DNA from: Hysterangium stoloniferum
Lineage: Eukaryota; Basidiomycota; Agaricomycetes; Hysterangiales; Hysterangiaceae
Reading direction: 5' to 3'
Assembly: GCA_015178975.1 (NCBI GenBank)
Contig: WHVD01000009.1
Location: 744,001-808,000 of the forward strand
DNA: 64,000 nucleotides
Positions within the stretch are counted from its first letter, which is position 1; every line of letters starts with the position of its first letter. Both the position numbers and the translations under genes were made by a program. Below, piece by piece: positions 40,673 to 52,237 of the stretch. The notes beneath the pieces were generated by a model. It was not told where the DNA came from, ran no database searches, and saw nothing but the letters and a program-made list of their open reading frames with translations.

Positions 40673-41399
40673 CACCCTATTATGTAATTCTAACATCTCT
40701 ATTGTCATACTCATGATAGGCAAGTTTAAGGTTGCCAGAAGTGATCATGAGAATAGAACAGACTCAATTCTCAATTTAAAAGAGAGTGATGAAGGATGAG
40801 TATATACATAATCTGTAAGAGTCGAGTCATGTACGTGCACGTGACCACCCACATTCACCCACATGGATAACGGGTTAACTGAGCGAGTGCTCGCAACAAA
40901 TTGTGTGACCCATGTGACACAACGTGTAACCGATCATAGCAAGGATGCTTCTCCTTCTTGCCTCCTGCTTCCATTCTCAACCAATGTCCTCCAGCTCAAT
41001 CAACCTGCTAAGCCTTCTCAAAGTGGCAGGAGATGTCATTACCAGAGCCTATTGGACAAAAGTGAGTGTATAAATATTTATGCCTTGGAGTGCGGACAAC
41101 AGCTAAATTGACTGTTAATTCTTTCAGTACTTCTCTACTGGTATTATTGATGTATCCGGCAACTTTATTTCCATCATTAATGCTAGCGGAAACACCTGAA
41201 GACGCTCCTCCTCGACTTGCTCTTTTGACATGACAGATGATGGGTAAGCAGTGAGCTCTGTGGCAGACGGGTTCTGCTCTTCGAGCGCACTGGATCTGGC
41301 CGTTTTCATGCACCCACACCTCCCAGAGTTTAGGCTTTTCACCGAAATCACGTCTTCTATTCCGCCCCATTCCGCCGCCTAGGCCTTCACCCAGCTATC
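40673..41399. other. Edge of gene island; doubtful minus ORF
   Basis: CpG becomes normal again at about 40800. A 120-codon minus frame (41370-41008) begins MGRNRRRDFGEKPKLWEVWV and may be a conserved N-terminus, but I cannot assign it and the rest is uneven. No repeat is shared with the transposon nests. Confidence 0.3.
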
Positions 41400-42180
41400 C
41401 AGGCATAAGCACGCCTGCAGCGATAGCTAAGGGGAAGAGTGGCAGAGATTTGATCGTCTGCATTGATGGTACCTCCAATTGTAGTGGAGTCATGCTTGAT
41501 GAAAGTAAGTCATTGTATAACAGCATGGATTTATTATACCTGCTTTTCACAGAATCATCTGAGAATCCGCTCCAATGTCCTCCGCATAGCGACCCGACCG
41601 CTCCAATCCCTCACACCCCAAGTGAAAGCCCTAGCTTGCCGAAAAAGAGACAGCCACCACAGAAAAATTCCGCGCATCAAGGAAGTGTGGTTCCCTGGAA
41701 CCCATTCAGATATGTCAGTGTATTGATGTTATTTGTTCAATATACTCTGTGCTAACTCCCTATGATGTGCAGAGCTGGAGGGAGCGTTGTTAATGGCAAC
41801 CTAGATCGCAGACTTCCTTCCTTCTTATGGATATCCTTTGAAGCTGTGTGGGCAGGTCTGAAACTAGACCGTTCCAATGTGGCGTGGAGGTGGGATGAAT
41901 CAGCCAATGGTGTCACTTGGTGGTAGGCACATGCCGTCAATATGAGATGAATATATATACTAATTTTTCCAACATACAAAGCCCCATCGTGGTCGGGGAT
42001 GCAAAATACAACCAGGACAGAAGGTGCACGTCTCCTTGGGATTTTGTGTATCACTATATTTGTTCAAGGCCCTTTAGCCACTGGGTAAAGGAACATGGTC
42101 CGAGTACGTGAGCCCTCATAAGTGGGAAGCCAAGTATGATTTCCATGGCGAATTGAGGTTGACGAGAAAGATCTATTCGA
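41400..42180 (+). pseudogene. DUF2235 (Tle1-like hydrolase) gene, internally deleted
   Basis: Plus-strand pieces read SGRDLIVCIDGTSN (41435), IKEVWFPGTHSDM (41675) and VNGNLDRRLPSFLWISFEA..AGLKL (41790-41870), then RWDESANGVTWW and YDFHGELRLTRKI (42150). These are in order the nucleotide-like start motif, the catalytic-region HSD block and the NLDR..W block of DUF2235 proteins, a family of alpha/beta hydrolases related to type VI lipase effectors. About 150 residues between the first two blocks are missing and frames change, although one GTAAGT..CAG intron (41504-41552) looks intact. Probably a dying gene. Confidence 0.65.
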
Positions 42181-42912
42181 ACTTGATATATTGATGCCCT
42201 GCCCTGCCAATCTTGGAACAATAGCCGTTTTAATTTTTTTATTACTGTAATTATTTTAGTTCTTTTTAATAGTTAGTTAATTATTCAAATTTCCTTAAAT
42301 GGACAGAACGGCTCGACTCTTACAGATTATGCGTAGCCTCATGAAGGATGCCACAGTCGCATTTGGGACTTCTATTACGTCCCCCACGCCAGCGCTAGTC
42401 CGCTTCCTAAAAGATGGACTGTGTGTAGCAAAACGCTAGGCGAGAGTATCAGATCAACTGTTTATATTATATAATCTTACAATCTCACCGGTATTTTGCC
42501 CAGTACTAATTCACTTATATGATCTTCATGAGGTTATCCGTTCTGCAAATGTAGTCAATCCGAGTCGAGAGAAGTGGACGGGAGCAAATGACATACCACA
42601 GATCGAATCACCTGGTGCCATCACGTGATGGAAATGAATGCTCATATCCTTTTTGAAGTCACCAACTTCGAAAAAGGGAAACAAGGTTTGACGGTAGTGT
42701 CGTTACTCAGGGCAGGTTGAATGACTTGTAGCCAGTTTTAATCTCAGCTGGTCCATCTATGAATGCGGGATTGCCGACTGCTAGACAACCTACATATACT
42801 AGAACCATGTCATGGCTATGCAGCGTGCCCCCTTAACATTACTTACAACTTTCGAATCACCCAAACTTCCAATGCGTCCCACTGAACCCCACCCATACAG
42901 CACCTTCCCTCT
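42181..42912. other. Intergenic, nothing recognised
   Basis: CpG-normal DNA with an AT-rich block at 42225-42300 and short random frames only. Confidence 0.4.
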
Positions 42913-43143
42913 TCAAGGACATAGCGATGCCACATAGTCAGTCATTTCATCCTCGCTACCGTTGGTACACCTCCTAGATACAGCATCATTCATAGTAATC
43001 ACGGCGGCCCGCCACTTCAGAGGGCAACGCATACCGTGCAACATGCCCTCCCAAGGTAAGTCGAAACCGTGACATTTGACATTAAACCTAATTAACTTGT
43101 CACCATTCGCAGCCACCACGCGGTGACAGTCCATCTTGACCAC
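42913..43143 (-). CDS. Small hypothetical ORF starting in the hairpin
   Basis: A 76-codon minus frame starts MVKMDCHRVVAANGD inside the left arm of the inverted repeat. The right arm holds a mirrored copy of the same first codons reading outward on the plus strand. I recognise no domain. Confidence 0.2.
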   Translation of the reverse strand: MVKMDCHRVVAANGDKLIRFNVKCHGFDLPWEGMLHGMRCPLKWRAAVITMNDAVSRRCTNGSEDEMTDYVASLCP

Positions 43144-43315
43144 TCGCCTCTCAGGGATACCTCAGAATTCATTGGTGACGCTTGGTCGTATCCGCAAAAT
43201 AGGCTTACGTTTCAGCATCAGTTTGCGGATATGACCAAGCGTCACCAATGAATTCTGAGGTATCCCTGAGAGGCGAGTGGTCAAGATGGACTGTCACTGC
43301 GTGGTGGTGGCTGCG
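43108..43315. repeat. Near-perfect inverted repeat, 91/94-bp arms, 23-bp loop
   Basis: Left arm 43108-43198 and right arm 43222-43315 are reverse complements except for one three-base difference near the outer end and two or three substitutions. The loop is 43199-43221. The arms are CpG-rich and have no copy elsewhere in the window. Confidence 0.95.
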
Positions 43316-43867
43316 TTCTACGTCAAAATCTCACGCCGATGTACTATATTTGAACTCTGAGCATATCACACAGATCGATGGCTCAGGCCCTCCAACCCAT
43401 ATCCCGGCTGCCTGCTATTGATTAGTAACCAATACGCTACTTTTTATATATTCATCTGACTAATAGATACTAAGTAGTGACAGCTCTAACCCCGGTCGTC
43501 TGCATGAGTCGAAGATGGACCGCGCGAATGACGCAAGTTATACACCTGCGCGAGCGCCAACCAACAGTACAAGGTTACCGTTCCCGTGAACGTTCATGAA
43601 TTTTTATTAACATGAATTGCACAGCTCAATGGTCTTCCCAGACCACGCCCGTGGCATGCATATTTCCGTGGGCGATACTTACATATCGTCGACATGGAAT
43701 GTATGTGTTTAATGAAATCTATAACAAATCACTATTAACCCAAATACCCGAAAAGATATCCTTCCGCTGGCCAACATATATCAAGTGATCTCACACCATC
43801 GTGGGAAAGGGAGCTACAGCCAACTCCTTATGGTGGGAGAAATGGCCATAGTCAGCCAAGCGGAGAA
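43316..43867. other. Intergenic upstream of the zinc-finger-like ORF
   Basis: No gene or repeat was recognised. AT-rich tracts at 43440-43470 and 43590-43615 are the only notable composition changes. Confidence 0.4.
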
Positions 43868-44344
43868 TTGTCTGCAGATACACCTCAATCATCTGCGTCC
43901 AGACCGTCACCGTTGCCCTCTCACTGCCCCTGGGGCGGTATCTACCTTTCGGACGGAAGGAAGTACCCATGTCCATTTAATGTGAATAGAAAGGGCGAGA
44001 CCAAGGTGCTGGAGCATTGGGCGCGGGAGCATGTTGCGAATGAAATTTTCGCTCTCCATGTCGGACTCATTACAGAGTGGCATCAGGCCCATTTCGTAGA
44101 CTGTCTCGCGAAGCTATGGACGGCTACTCTGGATCTTGGGATTTGCCCAAATGTAAACTGCCTAGGCAAGAGCTATAAGGCGGTCGGGGATAGAAGAGAG
44201 ATGGTTCAGCGGCACCTGTTGAACCACCCTGAGTACGAGGCGTCTTTCACGGAGTTCGAGGCTGCCTTCAGGGCGCCGCCGAAAACAGGGTATGCGGACA
44301 TGGTCGAAGAGCTCGGATATGGCAATCCAACCAATCTCAGCTGA
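43868..44344 (+). CDS. Small C2H2-like zinc-finger protein, hypothetical
   Basis: An open frame of 158 codons starts MSADTPQSSASRPSP and ends GYGNPTNLS. Residues about 94-123 hold CPNVNC..LNH with Cys-x4-Cys and His-x3-His spacing suited to a zinc finger. An earlier segment (CPFNVNRKGETKVLEHWAREH) has a similar shape but lacks one Cys. Fungal genomes carry many lineage-specific proteins of this kind, some with DNA-binding roles. An upstream exon is possible, as the reading starts within a compositionally even stretch. No partner gene is nearby. Confidence 0.55.
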   Translation: MSADTPQSSASRPSPLPSHCPWGGIYLSDGRKYPCPFNVNRKGETKVLEHWAREHVANEIFALHVGLITEWHQAHFVDCLAKLWTATLDLGICPNVNCLGKSYKAVGDRREMVQRHLLNHPEYEASFTEFEAAFRAPPKTGYADMVEELGYGNPTNLS

Positions 44345-44640
44345 AGGCTCTGAGCTTATCGACGGGAGAGTATATGAAAGCACACAGACGTCTCGCCTAA
44401 CTCGTTACATATGCCCAATGTATTCCAAGTGATGTATAATTAAAAGTATCACCGGATCTATTAATCGGAAAAAGAAACTGAGCGAACCGTGGCCATCGAT
44501 AGACTCATGTATTAGCTCTGCCGGAAAATTTGGTGAACATTTGTCACGTGCAACACACTCGGATCTAGGCGATCAAGGTTCATTGTCCTTACTTGGATGC
44601 GATAGGAAGTTTCTGTGATCGTTGTTCCTATTGTATGAAC
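44345..44640. other. 3' flank of the zinc-finger-like gene
   Basis: CpG-normal intergenic DNA; nothing recognised before the solo LTR. Confidence 0.4.
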
Positions 44641-44846
44641 TGTTGGAATTTGTGGTTCAGAACCCTAAGTACCCACATGTATCCATAATAGTCCCTATCC
44701 ATGTCTGTGACTCTGTCCAGTATGTGGTCGTCTGAGTTTGGTTACTCCTGGTAACCAGTCTGTGTCTGTGTCTGAGTGGTGGTCTATTTGTCCACTAGGG
44801 TCACTATTATGTGCCCTGATCCCCCTTCTATTCTATCCTTTTAACA
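44641..44846. mobile_element. 206-bp Copia-like solo LTR, TSD TGAAC
   Basis: Runs from TGTTGGAATTTGTGG to TCCTTTTAACA, flanked by TGAAC at 44636-44640 and 44847-44851. The TGTTGGAATT start is common among Copia LTRs. It lies at the border between the CpG-normal island and the transposon nest. Confidence 0.88.
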
Positions 44847-45307
44847 TGAACCGCATGTCAGAAAAAATGAGTGTGTGAGAAGATATGAGATTAATCTTGT
44901 GCCCGATATCCTCGATCGGAGGGTCGCATACGGTGTTGGCCTCAGATCGGAATGGTATCATTGTGTGTGACTATATGTGGCTGTGTATACATCTACATCC
45001 CATTAAATTTTTTTTTTTTTGTTTGGAGCTTATGGCACTATTCATGATCATACAGAATTGTGTGGACTATGAGCAGATACATCTCATGCCTACAATGTCA
45101 CAGGTTCCTAATTCACACAACATCACCTGATGCTGGAAAGAATCCCCAACCCATCACTCATGTAATGTTTTGATAAACATTCTGATAATGGAAAGACAAA
45201 GATTGTGACAAAAGGGATGCAGGTATGACTTAATTGCAGAACTTGGTTGTTCAAGGTGATCCAATTCAGCACAGAATGGTATCAGTATAGGACCTGATAC
45301 TGGTGAA
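44847..45307. other. Transition zone, nothing recognised
   Basis: CpG-normal up to about 44960, CpG-poor after. A T-rich tract at 45008-45020 and a small hairpin GTATCAG..CTGATAC at 45280-45301 are the only structures. Confidence 0.4.
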
Positions 45308-45671
45308 TGTAAGGGGATGTTTTATTTCTTCATATTTTTCATTTTCAAGTTGTCCGCCCATTCAGGAGTTAGGTAGATTAATTAGTAGTATTTATTGTCA
45401 TTTTCTCATATTTTTCCAATAGCTATTCCACCCTCTAGGAATATTCAAAGGTAGAATAAGTAGTTAGTGTCCATATATGGGGTAAGCTGTCATTCTATAT
45501 TTCAAAGCACCTAACAGAGGCCCCTCTTATCCTTTTCTCTTTGGATATCCCTCTGCTAGATGAGTAATTTTTCATCCTGTATATATGTATATGTGTATTA
45601 GCTACCTAATACACTTTGGATATCCCTGGTAGCCTTGTGTGTACAAAGGCCCTGTTTGAGTGGCCCTTACA
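45308..45671. mobile_element. LTR-F solo LTR, TSD GTGAA
   Basis: Runs from TGTAAGGGGATG to GTGGCCCTTACA (364 bp), with GTGAA at 45303-45307 and 45672-45676. With 52238-52644 it defines the LTR-F family ends. It contains two near-direct CTTTGGATATCCCT boxes about 75 bp apart. Confidence 0.92.
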
Positions 45672-46258
45672 GTGAACAGATATGCAAGAGTACACACTCT
45701 ATAATGGAAATATGGATACACATTCCCATCATGCTTATTTTATCCCTGGATTATGAGGACTTGACAGAGACATGGTGTCTGCCTAAAAAGCTTAAATTAG
45801 TTCAGAATTCAAGCTATCTTAAATGTCTCCACTACAACCTCATAGGCAATGCCATACTATTCACCATCTGTTCAACACTTTACATCAAGGTTCCATAATG
45901 GCAATGCTATCTATGAGTATGATGGTTTCTATCATTCAGGATGCCATTAAAAATTCAAAAAGGTACTATATCACAGTACCTTGAAGAGAAGTTTCAGACA
46001 GTTTCAGGTATATCTTCATACATTATGGCTGTTATGTATGTATGTAATGTGTTGCAAGGTGGAATTGAAGCTAAGGAAGAGTTTCAGAAAAGACAAAAAA
46101 TGTCTTGGCTAATCACAATGTTCTTGTAAACTACAATTCTTCTTCAGCAATACTGTCTCAAGCCACTATAAATCCTACTATCTTTTCTGAGACAAGTTGA
46201 AGGTTATGTAAGGTGAAGAATGTTGAGAGTGTTGAAAGATAGTCAAGTTGAATAGAGT
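45672..46258. other. CpG-poor DNA of unknown origin
   Basis: Short plus-strand frames are present (for example 45941-46129) but without family resemblance. CpG is nearly absent, so this is probably an old transposon interior. Confidence 0.35.
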
Positions 46259-46746
46259 GTTGTATTGGGAACCTATTCTAGGAACTATTGGGAAATAACC
46301 AGGAACTTGGATACTTCCAGGTAGGGTTGGGACTTGGCTTCAGCTGATATGCTGTGCCCCTGTGCAAATGCTTGTGTGTCCTTAATTTCAGAGGGTGCCA
46401 AGGAGCTTACAGATAAGTGGAGTTCCAAAGAGTTCTGAATATCAAGCATACAGAAAGAGATGAGGAATAGGCTAACTAAGTTGATATTAGATCTAAGGTG
46501 TAAGTACAAATGTGCAGGAACTAATATAGATGTTCTGGTAATTGTACTACAAATTAAGATCACAATAAGACAGATTAGGATGGAAGTTCCAAATCAGGAA
46601 CACAATAAGCAAATGAATGAATACTTGTCAACTGACAAGTTACTAAATATAGAACAAGGATGAAGTTCAGAATGGCTGGGGATTGATGGTATTCTGGAGG
46701 TGGGGGTTATATCAGAATATTGAAATATCTGGGAATGGATTGTAAC
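46259..46746 (-). mobile_element. LTR-D, diverged copy
   Basis: The minus-strand sense matches LTR-D: GGGACTTGGCTTCAGCTGATATGCTG (core), TCAAGCATACAGAAAGA, ACTGACAAGTTACTAAATA and the end GGATTGTAACA at 46746. The left tip has decayed to TGTTGTATTGG. No TSD was found. Confidence 0.7.
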
Positions 46747-47023
46747 AGCACCCCCATTAAGGCTGAAGTCCCATAGAGGTGATTAGATACAAAGCATTGA
46801 GCTGTTGGTAATCCATTATGTGTTGTACATAGGAACACATGTCTGGAGGTAAATAGTTTTGGAGGCTGGGTCCTGGGTATAAAAATCCCAAAAGATTTCA
46901 AATTAGCAATTTTCTTTCTTGTTCCTGACTTGTATGTCAACTCATCTTCCTCTCCTTACCAAAACTCCCAAAACTTCTGATGCCAAAACTCCCTAAATGT
47001 TGAAGGTAGAAGAACTTAAACTG
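46747..47023. other. Unassigned CpG-poor stretch
   Basis: No gene was recognised. GGGTATAAAAATCCC at about 46875-46889 is a TATA-like palindrome about 150 bp before the coiled-coil frame. Confidence 0.35.
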
Positions 47024-47675
47024 AAATGACAGAGGTGGAGGAATTAAGGTGCAAGCAGGAAGAGGAGGTGAAGGAGTTGATGCATGAGTTGCAGGAGGTG
47101 GAAGATGCAGAATGTCAGGAAAAAGAACAGGTTGAGTGGAATGGAAGGAGGCAGTTCAGAGGTTAGCAGAAGAGTGGAGGTTGTGGGAAGAGAGGGAGAA
47201 GAACCAGAGAGAGGTGTTAAGAACAGAAAACTGACTGAAGTCAGTAGACCAATGGGGACCAAATGGAAGGACTTGGCTTCAGCTTATGTGCTGCACCCTC
47301 ACAAGTTACCATCAGGTGTCCTTAAATTTTGGGCGGGTGGAAAACTAAATCCTATCAAATAATCTTCTCGGTAAGTCACCAATCAGAAACTGAAGGATAG
47401 TTGAGGGTTGTAGGGTCAGAGACTGAGAGTGAGTGAGCACAAGCAAGGCAGGAGTGGGATACTTAGAGTGGGACTATGAGAGAGGTATACAAGTGTTCTG
47501 AGTCAATATTCTGATTGACTTGTAGCTACATTATAGTAGGACTTAAATACTAATTATTGGCATCTCAAAAATACTAACTAGGTACATAAGAGCAGGAATG
47601 TCCAATTAGTGACAAATAAACTTGACTAGGAACTGGAAGGTTATGGTAAGATTGGAGGCCATGATTATCTGAGAG

Positions 47676-49062
47676 TGTTAGGGTACATACACAGTGGGTT
47701 TCTGGAGAAACCTGTGGGATATCCAGTAGGACTTGGCTTCAGCTTATAGGCTGCACCCTCGTGAGATCATGTTGTCCAATTTTAGACAGGCAGATGGGAA
47801 TCCCAGGGAGTCTGGGTGGGGTTCATGGGTCGAGGGGTCGTAGGTCAGAGGTCATGGGTTGAGAGGTTGGGAGTCGAGATAAATAAGAGAGATAGATGTG
47901 TCAGAGCCCGTGGGCTCCGACTAGTGTGAGTGGTGTAATTCACGGAGTTTAGAGTGGAAAATGTATTAGATTACTAGGGGGAATCTAAGCTGATTTTCTG
48001 ACTGGATTGTATGTACAACATCTGCCAGACTATATAGACCATGGAATGAATAACATACCAAATCCAGTAATAATGAAATGAAACTAGCAAAACATAAAAC
48101 GAGAATAGTAAACACCAAATTTGGTGTTAGGAATGGGACGGAATGGAGCAGAGTCCGAATTGTGACAAATCATAAACCATAATGGGAAATGGAGTGGGAG
48201 CAGAGTCCGAATCATGACAGGTCATTTGACTAAAATGGGAACAGGGCTCAGTTAGAGGGATGATGGGTTTTCCGAGCAGGGTCCAGTGACTGATGCGTGG
48301 GATGAGTTGGACATAGGAGGATGGTCACACTTTATTGAATATACAAAATTTTACTGAATAATCCTCATATTTTCTAAGTGAGTCTATTCCTTCTGGCCAT
48401 GACAACTTATTCTATGAGTTTATATTTAATTACCTGAAATTTCATCTTTAAAATATGCATGTCCTTTTAAAATACACACAAATGATATAGTTACACAAGA
48501 TTATTTGGGTCAATCTAGATTATTTGGGTTAACCTAGATTATTTGGGTTAAACAAGATTATTTGGGTTATGACTTAATCTTTGGGTTATGATGTATTCTG
48601 TTGTATACAAGCAAACTTTCAAATATATTTCATATAATTTAAATTTAGTTGGTTTAGAGAGTTAACCAGAACTATCTGGGGTACCAATCCCCATTGTGCA
48701 ATTTATTCCGAAAGAATAATCTACAGACAATTGTTTGACTAAATTTTGTCAGATATAGGATAAATATTAATATTTTTGCATTCTTCAGAGTGATACCTAA
48801 TCAACTGAATTTGATTAAATATTAATTTTACAACAAACAATATAAATATATATACTTTAGTGGATAAATAATTTTTAAAGTTTTGGGTTATCCTCCATAG
48901 ACAGGGACGGAGTCCAGTGGGTATTCCGGTGACTGATACACAATGTAACAAAGTTGAATGTGGACAAGTCTGATGTATGGAGTCCAGTGGGAATTCCGGT
49001 AAACTGACAATCAGTGTGTATAAGTTAGTGCCTGGAGTCTGGCAGGAATTCTGGTCATAACA
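47676..49062 (-). mobile_element. LTR-A solo LTR with nested MITE, TSD GAGAG
   Basis: Runs from TGTTAGGGTACATAC to GGTCATAACA, with GAGAG at 47671-47675 and 49063-49067. Removing the MITE leaves about 803 bp. It is CpG-poor compared with the copy at 2054. Confidence 0.92.
48316..48896. mobile_element. GGAGGAT MITE, copy 1, TSD ATA
   Basis: Starts GGAGGATGGTCACACTTTA and ends TTTTGGGTTATCCTCC, an imperfect TIR. ATA flanks both sides (48313-48315 and 48897-48899), and the uninterrupted LTR-A reads GACATAGACAGG. The interior is AT-rich with no coding frame and has four ATTATTTGGGTY units in tandem (48500-48570). The second copy is at 53294-53919. Confidence 0.8.
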
Positions 49063-49400
49063 GAGAGTGGGATTATGAGAAAAGGGAATAGTACAAGAAC
49101 TACAAGTATATATAGGCATATGTGAAACATAGAGTAGAACAGATCAACATAATAAAAAGGGTGTATCAAAGCATAACCAGATGGTACAAGTATAACTTGA
49201 CAGGGGTGTAAATGGGGTTTGATTGCCGTGAAAGGATACGTCAGTGTCAGTATACTGATGGTTGCTGATACAATGACTTGACTTGTGATTTGAAATGCAG
49301 GCAAACAATTGTATCGTTGGGGACCATCGGTTTGTGACTGGGTTACACCACAGTTGTAACAGGAGGAGGATAAACAGTTGGAGGAAAGGTGGGATGGGAA

Positions 49401-49868
49401 AGTAAGTGATGATCTATCAATTTTCTGTTCAATGTCCCATTTATCATGAATTAGTGAAAAGTGGTTAAAATGGAAGAGGAATATGTAAGAGGCTGGGCCT
49501 TTGAGTCCAATGGTAAGTTATTTGTTCAAAGTCCAGAATTTATGTCTTACATCTGAAACAGAAACAAAAGGTCATAGTTCTGGAATGAATAGATGAAATA
49601 AATGAAGTTCCATGCAAATGGTGCAAGGATTGGAGAATCAGAGAATCAAATGCAGAAAACAGAAGGCTAAATAGGGTGCCTCTTGTTACCCTTGGGTGGT
49701 TAACAAAGTTCTGTGTATACTTGCTGGAAAACCGGTTTTGAAGAATGGCAAGAAACTGGGTAAGACAGGTAAGGTGGAAAAACAGAGAAAATGGAAGTTG
49801 TGGGACCATTGGAAAATGGTGGGACTTTGGAACTCAACTGAGTGCAAGGGAGTTGTGTGATTGCTGTA
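49401..49868. other. Unassigned CpG-poor stretch
   Basis: A minus frame at 49809-49540 has no resemblance. A GTAAGA..AG-like pattern near 49756-49800 suggests old exon/intron structure continuing the coiled-coil piece, but this is weak. Confidence 0.3.
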
Positions 49869-50457
49869 TGTTAAGAGTTGTGCATGGAGCTTATTGGAGG
49901 GTTTCTGGAGAAACCTGCGGGAAAGCCAGTGGGATGTGGCTTCAGCTTATAGGCTGCACCCTCGTGAGATTGTGTCATCCAATTTCAGATGGGCAGATGG
50001 GAATCCCAGGGAGTCTGGGAGTAGTTGGTGGGTTGTGAGGTTGGAGGGTCAACTGTGGGAATCCTGCAGAAGTCGAGGGGTCAGGTGGAGATGAGTCAGA
50101 GGTTGAGTGATAGATGGGGTCAGAGCCTGTGGGCTCCGACAAGGTAAAGAGTGGTGTGTTTCAAAGAGGAGATTAGAGTGGAAATGTACTGAGATTACTG
50201 GGGAGAATCTAAGCTGATTTTCTGACTGGATTGTATGTACAACATCTGCCAGACTATATATGTACAGTAGACTGTGGAATGTATGTCATACCAAATCCAG
50301 TAATAATGAAATCTAAACTAGTAAACATGAAACGAGATAAGTAAACACCAAACTTGGTGTTAGGAATGGAACAGAGTCTGAAGCATGACAGGTCATTAGA
50401 CCATTATGGGAATGGGGTGGGAGTGGAGTCCAAAACATGACAGGTCATTTAACCATA

Positions 50458-52052
50458 CAGTGACTTACAAAATGTATCCAATGTTTTGCAGTTTCAACTT
50501 GTATAGCTTATACCCCAGTAGATAAAATCATAAAAATCACCAACATATTTTCCAACATGCTCTATCATGCATAGTCAAAGACACCATAATGTCATTATGT
50601 AATATCCATATATGGTAACAATATAAATATTTTAATAGAGAGGGGTCATTGGATACCTTTTGTCACTGACAGGCTTTTGCATGAAAATCATATGACAATG
50701 TTGATTGTTTGCACTTGTTTATATTTTTCAACATGTCATGTGATCATGCTGCGCTAAAGTATAAGTAGAAGGGCTCTCACAGCTAAGATTCTTTTAATTT
50801 CAACTATGCATCCTCTGTCCCCTGCTGCCCAGCATGAGATACTTTCTCTACTTGATGCTGGCTATTCTGCCAAACATATTTCAGTTTCTACTGGATATGG
50901 CTTTGCTACTATCTCTAGACTTTGCTCTAAACATCATTCCCACCTTTCTAAGTCTTCTGGTGGTTGTCCTTCCAAACTCTCTACAGCCAATATCCATTTT
51001 GCACAATGTCTGATCAGCTCTGGGAAGGCTGATATAGCTGTAGATGCAACAAAGGCACTTTGCACTATCACCAACAAGTCACTCAATCCTCAAACAGTAC
51101 ATCATGGACTCAAGGCAGCTGGGATGAAGCCTGTGGTAAAGAAGAAAAGGTGTCTTCTTTCTAAGAAGCATAGGAAGGAGAGGATGGACTTGCTTTGGCA
51201 CATCAGGATTGGACTGTGGAGGACTGGAAGAAGGTAGTGTGGTCTGATGAGACAAAAATCAATCGGCTGGGGTCAGATGGTAGGAAGTGGGTGTGGAAAA
51301 TGGCAGGGGAGGGCTTGAGTGACAGGCTGGAACCCTGAAGTTTGGTGTGGATCTTTGATGATATAAGGATGCATGCTGTGGGGGGTGGTTATGTATGCAA
51401 GATTGATGGAAGGATGGATGGGGATCTCTACATACAGATTCTGGAGGATGACCTGCAAGCCAGTCTCAGGGATTATGGTAAATCTCCAGATGATGTCATC
51501 TTCCAGCAGGATAATGACCCCAAGCATACCTGCAAGAAGGCCCAAGATTGGTTCCAAGAAAATGGTTTCAAGGTTCTCTCATGGCTAGCACAGTCTCCTG
51601 ACCTGAATCCCATTGAACACTTATGGAATCACCTGAAGAGGAAGTTGGCAGGGTATGAGAATGCACCCCAGGGGATGGAAGAGCTTTGGGAGAGGGTGGT
51701 GGAGGAATGGTACAAGATTGATGCAAAGGTGTGCCAGGATTTGATTCAAGATATGCCTAGGAGGGTTGCAGATGTATTAAAGGCAAAGGGTGGCTATACC
51801 AAGTACTAAATATAAGTGATTTCCTGCCAAAAGCCAGTGACAAAAGGTATCCAATGACCCCTCTCTATTAACTATTAAAATATTCATATTGTTACCATAT
51901 ATGGATATTACATAATGTCATTATGGTGCCTTGGACTATGCATGATAGAGCATGTTGGAAAATATTTTGGTGAGTTTTATGATTTTATCTACTGGGGTAT
52001 AAGCTATACAAGTTGAAACTGCAAAACATTGGATACATTTTGTAAGTCACTC
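50458..52052 (+). mobile_element. Tc1/mariner element with about 215-bp TIRs, TSD TA
   Basis: Tips CAGTGACTTACAAAATGTATCC and the inverse at the right end lie between TA 50456-50457 and 52053-52054. TIR homology runs to about 50673 and from about 51836. As in the element at 30998, the inner edge of each TIR carries the tip again in inverted orientation (CATTGGATACCTTTTGTCACTG). Confidence 0.93.
50806..51809 (+). pseudogene. Tc1 transposase (DD34E), broken by shift and deletion
   Basis: The N-terminus from ATG 50806 has one helix-turn-helix (LDAGYSAKHISVSTGYGFATIS) and the GGCPSKLS linker. Near 51200 the frame shifts to WTVEDWKKVVWSDETKINRLGSDG (first Asp). Around 51330 about 25 bp are lost and a TGA appears. 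The rest reads IDGRMDGDLYIQIL, FQQDNDPKHT (second Asp) and SPDLNPIEHLW (Glu, 34 residues later), and ends KGGYTKY. All three catalytic residues survive in separate pieces. Confidence 0.87.
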
Positions 52053-52237
52053 TAATGGGAACGGGGCTCAGTTAGAGGGCTGACAGGTTTTCCAAGTAGG
52101 GTCTGGTGACTGGTACGTGGGACAGGGTCAGAGATAGACAGGTGTGGGTTCCGGCAGGTACTGTATTCTGGTGACTGATACATGAAGTGATGAAGGCCAA
52201 GCATGGACAGGTCTGATGTCTGGAGTCCGCAGGTATT

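Larger units (their letters stand above)
47215..49361 (-). mobile_element. LTR-B solo LTR carrying LTR-A and a MITE
   Basis: It starts TGTTAAGAACAG and ends CAGTTGTAACA. The flanks AGAGG (47210-47214) and GGAGG (49362-49366) differ by one transition. Removing LTR-A with its TSD leaves about 755 bp, against 725 bp for the young copy at 8448. Confidence 0.88.
47024..49400 (+). pseudogene. Glu/Lys-rich coiled-coil gene piece split by LTR-B
   Basis: From 47024 the frame MTEVEELRCKQEEEVKELMH continues as a charged helix to EEREKNQRE at 47214, with one frame change near 47160. After LTR-B (47215-49361) it resumes EEDKQLEERWDGK at 49362 and meets a GTAAGT donor at 49400. This resembles the minus-strand fragment at 12121-12680. 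The function is unknown. Confidence 0.45.
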
